NCBI GenBank assembly: GCA_021160625.1
Contig: JAGHCE010000154.1
Coordinates: forward strand, 1 to 6,375
DNA from: Planctomycetota bacterium
GTDB lineage: Bacteria; Planctomycetota; DG-23; SLPQ01
DNA length: 6,375 bases
Direction of reading: 5' to 3'
Below, piece after piece: positions 1-4,513 of this stretch (within the stretch, counting starts at the first letter, position 1; each line of letters starts with the position of its first letter). Both the position numbers and the translations under genes were made by a program. The notes under the pieces are model-generated. The model did no database searches, was not told the origin of the DNA, and was given only the letters and a program-made list of their open reading frames with translations.

Positions 1-59
1 ATCTCGGCCATCTTGCGGGTATTGCCCGTCTCGCTGTGGTAGATAACTGATATCTTCAT
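1..59 (-). CDS. Flavodoxin-family protein, N-terminal fragment (cut by window edge)
   Basis: The ATG is at 59-57 and 19 complete codons are visible, reading MKISVIYHSETGNTRKMAE. This is the first beta strand (KISVIYH) followed by an FMN phosphate-binding loop of the S/T-x-T-G-x-T type (S9, T11, G12, N13, T14) and the start of the first helix. Proteins with this start bind FMN and act as small cytoplasmic electron carriers or NAD(P)H:FMN-type reductases. The start lies only 3 bases after the stop of the MBL-fold gene, and no strong Shine-Dalgarno sequence is visible, so translation is probably coupled to that gene. The fragment is too short to tell a short-chain flavodoxin from the N-terminus of a larger flavodoxin-domain enzyme. 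Confidence 0.8.
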   Translation of the reverse strand, partial: MKISVIYHSETGNTRKMAE

Positions 60-62
60 AGT

Positions 63-734
63 CTATTCGTAGGTCGGGACGTAGATGCGTTTTTCGCTTG
101 AAAGCACTTCGGGGGTCACCTCCAGCGTGCTCGTAGGCAGGCGAACGACGTCCTCGTGGTCTATGACGAAGCCGTCCAGGGAGAGAACCTCCCCGCGATG
201 GCCGAACTCGTCGTAATGCATAGGTATGGCGACCTTGGGCTTGAGATTGTCGATTACCTCCCAGGCGCCTTCCCAGTCGAGTGTGAACCGCCCGCCGATG
301 GGAATCATAAGGACGTCCACACCCTTTATCTGTCCGGGCTGGCTGCGATGCTTGTAGGCGAAAAAGTCGCCCATATGGCAAAAGGAAATATCGTCCAGCG
401 TAAAGAGAAAGACGGTATTGTCCTTCACGACCGTGCCGTCGACCACGCCGTGGAAGGTGCTTATCGAGGTCACCTTGACATCGAAGATTTCCTGCTCGGG
501 CAGGTTTCCGCGAACGACAAAGAAGCTGCCGGGAACGATGTCGAGGGCGTTGTGGTCGTTGTCCTCGTGCGTGACCATTACGATGTCGGCGGGGATTCGC
601 GGCTCGCGCAGCCCGTAGCGGTCCTCGCGCGCCCAGCGCCGGCTGAACGGGTCGATAAGCACGCGCGTGCCGCTCTTACCCGTGACCAGAAAGCACGAAT
701 TGCCAAGCCACTTGATGGAAGTGTGTTCCGGCAT
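63..734 (-). CDS. Metallo-beta-lactamase-fold protein, UlaG/COG2220-like
   Basis: A 223-residue cytoplasmic protein with no signal peptide. It opens with the family's usual pattern (IKWLGNSCFLV, then a strand ending in LIDPF). The metal site is visible: H56-E-D58-N-D60-H61, then H95 (TFHG), D123 (HMGDF) and H173 (PMHYDE), plus an I-P-I-G-G turn at 144-148. The usual H-x-H-x-D-H motif is here H-x-D-x-D-H, so the second histidine is replaced by aspartate. Such acidic variants are known in the superfamily: ComEC-type proteins have H-x-D-x-D-H and flavodiiron proteins have H-x-E-x-D-H. Metal binding is therefore likely, but the metal and substrate cannot be predicted. The ATG at 734 was chosen because AGAGGA lies 5 bases upstream. 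An in-frame GTG at 806 would add 24 basic, poorly family-like residues and overlap pta. The gene sits 22 bases after pta and 3 bases before the flavodoxin gene. Confidence 0.85.
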   Translation of the reverse strand: MPEHTSIKWLGNSCFLVTGKSGTRVLIDPFSRRWAREDRYGLREPRIPADIVMVTHEDNDHNALDIVPGSFFVVRGNLPEQEIFDVKVTSISTFHGVVDGTVVKDNTVFLFTLDDISFCHMGDFFAYKHRSQPGQIKGVDVLMIPIGGRFTLDWEGAWEVIDNLKPKVAIPMHYDEFGHRGEVLSLDGFVIDHEDVVRLPTSTLEVTPEVLSSEKRIYVPTYE

Positions 735-739
735 ACCCG

Positions 740-745
740 TCCTCT
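740..745 (-). promoter_or_regulatory. Ribosome binding site that fixes the MBL-gene start
   Basis: On the minus strand AAAGAGGA ends 5 bases before the ATG at 734-732, in the 22-base gap after the pta stop codon. It supports the internal ATG over the longer GTG start at 806 that would overlap pta. Confidence 0.65.
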
Positions 746-756
746 TTGTGGTTTCC

Positions 757-1773
757 TTATCCCTGACCCGTAAGCCCTGCGACCAGGGCCGTGACCGCAG
801 CCACACCTACTATATCGGACGCGCTGCAGCCGCGCGACAGGTCATTTACGGGCTTCGCGAGCCCCTGGATGAGCGGGCCGAAGGCCTGCGCGCTGCCGAG
901 GCGCTCGGTGAGCTTGTAACAGAGGTTGCCGCAATTGAGGTCGGGGAAAATGAGGATGTTCGCGCGGCCGGCCACGGGGCTTCCGGGAGCCTTCTTGGCC
1001 GCAACTTCGGGTACGAGCGCCGCGTCGCCCTGGAGCTCGCCGTCGATGAGGATGTCGGGGGCCATCTCGCGCGCCAGGGCGGTGGCCTCCCGGACCTTGT
1101 CGACCAGCGGATGCTTTGCGCTGCCCTTCGTGGAAAAACTCATCATCGCCACGCGCGGCTCCAGCGCATATACCATTGCCGCCGTGCGGGCCGTCACGAC
1201 CGCGATCTCCGCAAGCTGGGCGGCATCCGGGTCCGGCACAACGCCGGCGTCGGCGAAGATGATGAGGCCGTCTTCGCCGAATTCCTTCAGGGGGGAGACC
1301 ATTGCGAAGTAGCTCGACACGGTCTTTATCCCCGGCGCGGGCCCTATAATCTGAAGCGCCGGGCGCAGCACGTCGGCGGTCGCGTGCGCGGCGCCGGCCA
1401 CGTAGCCGTCCGCGCGGCCGGAGGCCACCAGCGCCGCCGCAAAGTAGAGATTGTCGTCGAGAAGTTCGTCGGCCTCTTCTAAGCTCAGCCCCTTGTGCTT
1501 TCGCCGCTCGAAAACAAGCCCCGCAAGCTCGCCGCGTACTTCGGTGGCGGCCGGGTCTATGACGTCGGCGGCCGTGATGTCCACCCTCAGCTCGGCCGCC
1601 GTACTGGAGACGGCCTCCTGCGAGCCCACAAAGGTGAGCCCCGTGAAACCCTCTTCGAGTATCCTGACGGCGGCCAAGTACATTCGCTTGTCGTCGGTCT
1701 CTGGCAGTACTATGTTGCGGATGTTTTCCCCGGCGCGGGATTTGATCTTAGCAATGAAGTCCTGGTCACTCAT
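757..1773 (-). CDS. pta: Phosphate acetyltransferase
   Basis: A 338-residue single-domain phosphotransacetylase (EC 2.3.1.8), which interconverts acetyl-CoA plus phosphate and acetyl-phosphate plus CoA in the cytoplasm. The length fits the short archetype (about 330 residues) without the N-terminal regulatory domains of the enterobacterial enzyme. Family blocks seen in order: FADAGVVPDPD at 173-183, MMSFSTKGSAKHP at 210-222, DGELQGDAALVPEVA at 244-258, FPDLNCGN at 276-283 and GLAKPVNDLSRGCS at 304-317. S313, R314 and D320 match the active-site Ser, Arg and Asp known from the Methanosarcina thermophila enzyme (S309, R310, D316). The ATG at 1773 follows a purine-rich AAGGGGG about 10 bases upstream. 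It lies 48 bases after gdhA and 22 before the MBL gene, so it is probably in their operon. No acetate kinase gene is visible. The related phosphate butyryltransferases are less likely because the C-terminal block is typical of Pta. Confidence 0.95.
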   Translation of the reverse strand: MSDQDFIAKIKSRAGENIRNIVLPETDDKRMYLAAVRILEEGFTGLTFVGSQEAVSSTAAELRVDITAADVIDPAATEVRGELAGLVFERRKHKGLSLEEADELLDDNLYFAAALVASGRADGYVAGAAHATADVLRPALQIIGPAPGIKTVSSYFAMVSPLKEFGEDGLIIFADAGVVPDPDAAQLAEIAVVTARTAAMVYALEPRVAMMSFSTKGSAKHPLVDKVREATALAREMAPDILIDGELQGDAALVPEVAAKKAPGSPVAGRANILIFPDLNCGNLCYKLTERLGSAQAFGPLIQGLAKPVNDLSRGCSASDIVGVAAVTALVAGLTGQG

Positions 1774-1821
1774 TTCCGGATGGCCCCCTTCGTCAAAAGG
1801 ACCTGTGGATGAAACAGGCTG

Positions 1822-3078
1822 CTATGGAAAAAGCCCCCTGAGTTCGAGGGCCTCCGCAACGCGGGTGACGGCAAGCATATACGCCGCTGTTCTTATGTCA
1901 ACTTTTTCTCTCTCGGCGAGTGCGTATACCTCGTGAAAGGCCGCGCCCATATGGGTCTTGAGCTTGGCGTTGACCTCCTGCTCGCTCCAGAAATACGCCT
2001 GCAGCCCCTGTACCCACTCGAAGTACGACACGGTGACGCCTCCGGCGTTGGCGAGGATGTCGGGTATCACAAACGTACCGGCATCACCGAGGATCTCGTC
2101 CGCCTCCCTCGTGGTCGGGCCGTTTGCGCCCTCGGCGATGATGCGCGCCTTTATCCTGGAGGCGTTCCGGCTGTTTATCTGGCCCCCGAGCGCCGCCGGG
2201 ACAAGTATGTCGCAGTCAACCTCGTAAACCGCATCCGACGGCAACCTCTCGCCGTCGGGATACTCGGCCACCGTGGAAGTCTCGCGCTTGGTTCGAGCCA
2301 CCGCCTCGACGTCAAGTCCGGCGGGGTTATAAATGCCGCCCTTGGAATCCGCAACGGCGACTATCTTCGCTCCGGCCTCACCAAGGAGCCTCGCCGCCCA
2401 GTAGCCGACGTTTCCGAAACCGACCACCGCCACCGTGCAGGAGTCTATCGAGATGCCCAGAATGCCGAGGGTCTCCAGCACCGCAAAAAGACACCCGCGC
2501 GCCGTCGCTTCGCGGCGCCCCCTGGAGCCGCCCAGCTGTATGGGTTTGCCGGTTACGACACTGGGCACCGTGTAGCCCTTGTTCGCGCTGTAGGTGTCCA
2601 TAATCCAAGCCATAACCTGCTCATTGGTATTGACGTCAGGAGCGGGAATGTCGGTCTCCGGGCCCAGTATCGGCAGGACCGCCGAGGTGTACCTCCTGGT
2701 GAGGCGCTCGAGTTCGTCACGGCTCATTTCTTTCGGATCGCAGGCGACACCGCCCTTGGCGCCGCCGAAGGGCACGTTCACCACGGCGGTCTTCCACGTC
2801 ATCCACATCGAAAGAGCCTTCACCTCGTCAAGGGTGACCTCCGGGTGGTACCTCAGGCCCCCCTTGGCCGGGCCTCTCGCTAAGCAGTGCTGGACTCGCC
2901 AGCCCCTGAAGGTCTTTACCTCCCCGGAATCCATCCGAATCGGCAAGGCGACCTCAAGAGCCCTCACAGGCGCACGAAGCCGGTTGTAGAAATCGCCGTC
3001 CAGGCCGAGCCTGTCAATGGTCTCCCTGAGCTGACGGCACGCCAGCGCGTACGGCTCGCTTCCTTCGGCTGAGCTCAT
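1822..3078 (-). CDS. gdhA: Glutamate dehydrogenase (Glu/Leu/Phe/Val family)
   Basis: A 418-residue enzyme that reversibly deaminates L-glutamate to 2-oxoglutarate and ammonia with NAD(P). The length and style match the hexameric enzymes of about 420 residues. The N-terminal substrate domain has GPAKGGLRYH (69-78, K72), MWMTWKTAVVNVPFGGAKGG (91-110, K96 and catalytic K108) and PAPDVNT (145-151, catalytic D148). The dinucleotide domain has the Rossmann loop GFGNVG (220-225) followed by VADSKGGIY. ANAGGVTVSYFEW (343-355, S351) completes the substrate pocket. K72 and S351 correspond to the glutamate side-chain contacts K89 and S380 of Clostridium symbiosum GDH, which favours glutamate over branched or aromatic amino acids. 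NAD versus NADP preference cannot be settled by eye. The ATG at 3078 has AAGGAGG 7 bases upstream. This is the first gene of the probable gdh-pta-MBL-flavodoxin operon and follows the repeat-rich interval. Confidence 0.95.
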   Translation of the reverse strand: MSSAEGSEPYALACRQLRETIDRLGLDGDFYNRLRAPVRALEVALPIRMDSGEVKTFRGWRVQHCLARGPAKGGLRYHPEVTLDEVKALSMWMTWKTAVVNVPFGGAKGGVACDPKEMSRDELERLTRRYTSAVLPILGPETDIPAPDVNTNEQVMAWIMDTYSANKGYTVPSVVTGKPIQLGGSRGRREATARGCLFAVLETLGILGISIDSCTVAVVGFGNVGYWAARLLGEAGAKIVAVADSKGGIYNPAGLDVEAVARTKRETSTVAEYPDGERLPSDAVYEVDCDILVPAALGGQINSRNASRIKARIIAEGANGPTTREADEILGDAGTFVIPDILANAGGVTVSYFEWVQGLQAYFWSEQEVNAKLKTHMGAAFHEVYALAEREKVDIRTAAYMLAVTRVAEALELRGLFP

Positions 3079-3085
3079 CCGAATG

Positions 3086-3092
3086 CCTCCTT
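3086..3092 (-). promoter_or_regulatory. Strong Shine-Dalgarno of gdhA
   Basis: The minus strand reads AAGGAGG with 7 bases to the ATG at 3078, an essentially ideal ribosome binding site. It is the strongest in the window and fixes the gdhA start. The repeat-derived hairpins begin only a few bases upstream, from 3099. I could not find a convincing -35/-10 pair upstream of it. Confidence 0.8.
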
Positions 3093-3104
3093 AGTGCCAG
3101 CCCC

Positions 3105-3210
3105 GGGAGGGCTTCGCCCCCTTTTTGCTATGGGTGCCACGGACGTTGTCCGTGGCAATCCTTTGACCTTCCGCGGGCGAGGCGTGCCTCGCCCCTACAA
3201 ATGCTATGTG
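3105..3210. repeat. Triple-hairpin repeat unit, copy A
   Basis: This is the first copy of a unit repeated at an exact offset of 131 bases. Hand alignment without gaps against 3236-3341 gives 79 identities in 106 positions. It holds three palindromes: GGGC-TTC-GCCC at 3109-3119, a perfect 10-base stem with loop GTT at 3135-3157 (arm TGCCACGGAC), and a perfect 9-base stem with loop GT at 3175-3194 (arm GGGCGAGGC). The last is followed by CTAC at 3195-3198, which reads GTAG directly 5' of the hairpin on the minus strand. Nothing in it looks coding; the short open frames across it have no recognisable family and run through the palindromes. It resembles the palindromic intergenic repeats (REP or MITE type) common in environmental bacterial genomes. 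Confidence 0.85.
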
Positions 3211-3224
3211 ACACTGGCAGCTTG

Positions 3225-3236
3225 CCCACTAGTGGG
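3225..3236. repeat. 12-base perfect palindrome at the junction of repeat copies
   Basis: CCCACTAGTGGG is self-complementary and lies exactly where copy A's tail meets the start of copy B. It may be a boundary formed by fusion of two repeat ends, or a chance product of the GC-rich flanks. Confidence 0.5.
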
Positions 3237-3341
3237 GGGGGTCTTCGACCCCTTCCTGCTACGGGGGCCGCAGACGTTGTCTGCGGCAGTCAACCAACCT
3301 TCCGAGGGCGCAGCAAGCGGCGCCCCTACGAACGATATGTG
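3236..3341. repeat. Triple-hairpin repeat unit, copy B
   Basis: This is the second copy, 131 bases after copy A. Its hairpins are GGGGTC-TTC-GACCCC at 3238-3252, a 9-base stem with loop GTT at 3267-3287 (arm GCCGCAGAC), and a one-mismatch 9-base stem at 3306-3325 followed by CTAC at 3326-3329. The loops TTC and GTT are identical to copy A, while stem bases changed in matched pairs. A further CTAC at 3259-3262 (GTAG on the minus strand) lies next to the first hairpin, where copy A has CTAT. Similarity probably continues past 3341 with small indels: a GGC(A/G)G...TGCC...AC pattern near 3216-3229 recurs near 3348-3361. Confidence 0.85.
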
Positions 3342-3344
3342 TGC

Positions 3345-3392
3345 CACGGCGGGTATGCCACACTGCTCGCGCGTAAATCTTGTCCCGCCGTG
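3345..3392. repeat. Interrupted inverted repeat
   Basis: CACGGCGGG at 3345-3353 is the exact reverse complement of CCCGCCGTG at 3384-3392. The 30-base spacer contains a second copy of the TGCCAC word (3342-3347 and 3356-3361). It looks like another palindromic repeat that has been split or has decayed. No gene or known site is recognised. Confidence 0.55.
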
Positions 3393-3472
3393 CGGATCAT
3401 ATTCCGCGTGCGGTAAGCCAATAGGTAGGGCGGACATTCTTGTCTGCCGTCGTTTATTCCGCGTGCGCTAAA
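3378..3472. repeat. Pair of diverged direct repeats
   Basis: The stretch 3378-3416 recurs in shortened form at about 3437-3472. Both contain TCTTGTC, then a GCCGT core, then the identical 12-base word ATTCCGCGTGCG (3401-3412 and 3456-3467), then a TAA-containing end. The second copy lacks several bases in the middle. This pair is distinct from the 131-base unit and continues the repeat cluster up to the foldase gene. Confidence 0.65.
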
Positions 3473-3483
3473 GCGCACCCTAC
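3425..3483. repeat. Inverted pair of GTAG-flanked hairpins (BIME-like)
   Basis: On the plus strand GTAG at 3425-3428 is followed directly by a hairpin at 3429-3448 (arm GGCGGACA, loop TTCT, one G/T-type mismatch). On the minus strand GTAG at 3483-3480 is followed by GG-context and a perfect 7-base hairpin at 3463-3478 (GTGCGCT, loop AA, AGCGCAC). The outer ends are therefore GTAGGG and CCCTAC. Two GTAG-hairpin units in opposite orientation resemble the paired REP arrangement called BIME. No transposase is encoded in the window. Confidence 0.65.
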
Positions 3484-3517
3484 ACAACTTCCGCAGGCTA
3501 AGCGCTGCCCCGCCGGC

Positions 3518-4453
3518 TTACCCGTCGGGGAAGGTGATGACCGCGTTTACCCTCAGTCGTGTCACAAGCGCCGTCTCGGCCTGTTTGCGCTTCAACGCGA
3601 AAAGGTTGCTGCGAATCTTGCCCTGAACCTCGTTGAAGGGGCGCATCGCGGCGGCGGTGTGCTCCTCGACTCTCACGATGTGCCAGCCCAGCGGGCTCTC
3701 GAACGGTGCGCTTGTCTGCCCGACCGCGAGCGACAGCGCAGTTTTCTTCACGTCCGTGATGAAAGCGCCGGGCTTTTGGAGAGGCCACAAACCACCCGAA
3801 GAGGTATAGGGGCCCTCGGAAAGGTCGCGGGCGACATCGGCGAAATCCTCCCCGCTTTCCAAGCGCTTCGCCGCCGTTTCGGCGATGGATTTGGCCTGTT
3901 CGGGCGTCCTGTTCTCCAGGCGGACGAGCACTTGGCGGATTGTGACACTTTCGGGGATACGGTAAGCCTCAATGTTAGTCTTGTAGTGGCTCTTGATCTC
4001 TTGCGGCGTGACATTGATGGCGTTGTTGATCTTCGTCTGGATATAGGTCTGGATGAGGTAATCCTCGTAAAGGGAATCGACGTTTACCCGCTGTGCCGAG
4101 AGCGCCGGCTTTCTCGGGTCGGCGGACCCGGCGGAATGCTTTTCGGCGAGGGCGCGCAGGCGCTGTCTGGCCGCCTCGGGGAACTCGCGCTCGGCCTCCT
4201 GGACAATAAGAACCCTGTCGATTTCCATTTGCAGGGCTCTCTGGACGCTGACCTGTGTATCCTTGAAGGCGGGGTTGTTGCGCAGAAGTGCTATGCGATG
4301 CTCCACGCGGCTTCTGGTTATGGCGCGGCCGTTTACGACGGCGAGTGTGGATTCGAACGTGGTGCCTTCCCGCTCGGCCGGCTCTTCGGCACCGTGTGCG
4401 GCGAGCGCCCACAAGCAGGCGATCAGGGCGAGCATTCCCGCGAGCAGTCTCAT
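3518..4453 (-). CDS. Exported peptidyl-prolyl isomerase, SurA/parvulin type
   Basis: A 311-residue protein starting with a classic signal peptide (MRLLAGMLALIACLWALAAHGAEE, split here as residues 1-24; predicted cleavage near 21/22), so it acts in the periplasm or cell envelope. Residues about 30-160 form a helical SurA-N-like chaperone region, beginning STLAVVNGRAITRSRVEHR in style. Residues about 166-265 form a parvulin (PpiC) domain with GEDFADVARDLSEGP, SSGGLWP and the closing GWHIVRVEE (H258). The first conserved parvulin histidine position is Gln174 (IRQVLV rather than a typical RHILV), so isomerase activity may be weak and the protein may be mainly a chaperone. The ATG at 4453 was preferred over a TTG at 4483 because it gives a compact signal peptide and has GGGGA about 6 bases upstream. 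It follows mfd by 60 bases; mfd next to SurA-like foldases is a familiar deltaproteobacterial order. Likely clients are outer-membrane or secreted proteins. Confidence 0.85.
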   Translation of the reverse strand: MRLLAGMLALIACLWALAAHGAEEPAEREGTTFESTLAVVNGRAITRSRVEHRIALLRNNPAFKDTQVSVQRALQMEIDRVLIVQEAEREFPEAARQRLRALAEKHSAGSADPRKPALSAQRVNVDSLYEDYLIQTYIQTKINNAINVTPQEIKSHYKTNIEAYRIPESVTIRQVLVRLENRTPEQAKSIAETAAKRLESGEDFADVARDLSEGPYTSSGGLWPLQKPGAFITDVKKTALSLAVGQTSAPFESPLGWHIVRVEEHTAAAMRPFNEVQGKIRSNLFALKRKQAETALVTRLRVNAVITFPDG

Positions 4454-4513
4454 TCCAGTCCCCGCAATGCCAAAAGCGCGCAACCTGTAGGCAGCGCCGT
4501 ATTGTGCGAAGGA

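Noticed and set aside
735..806. Longer MBL-protein start at GTG 806 (247 residues)
   Set aside because: It would overlap the end of pta by about 50 bases and add basic residues not typical of the family. The ATG at 734 has a good ribosome binding site.
667..1482. Plus-strand open frame of 271 codons opposite pta
   Set aside because: It is antisense to an unambiguous pta, with low-complexity Arg/Gly/Ala-rich translation and no family signal.
1802..1818. Hairpin CCTGT...ACAGG between gdhA and pta
   Set aside because: Five base pairs with a 7-base loop and only a weak TCCTTTTG after it on the minus strand is too little to call a terminator or attenuator.
1933..2883. Plus-strand open frame of 316 codons opposite gdhA
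   Set aside because: It is antisense to an unambiguous glutamate dehydrogenase; the translation has no recognisable domain.
3105..3126. Terminator-like hairpin followed by CTTTTT on the plus strand
   Set aside because: No plus-strand gene leads into it, the stem is only about 4-6 pairs with a mismatch, and it is the first hairpin of repeat copy A. It could at most stop antisense transcripts.
3094..3471. Small open frames on both strands within the repeat interval
   Set aside because: They run through palindromes and diverged repeat copies, have no convincing ribosome binding site, and the translations reflect the repeats rather than a protein family.
3105..3483. CRISPR array
   Set aside because: There are only two 131-base copies at about 75 percent identity with internal palindromes, no short identical repeats with regular unique spacers, and no cas genes.
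4454..4483. Longer foldase start at TTG 4483 (321 residues)
   Set aside because: There is only a weak upstream purine signal, and the extra 10 residues push a good signal peptide away from the N-terminus. The ATG at 4453 with GGGGA upstream fits better.
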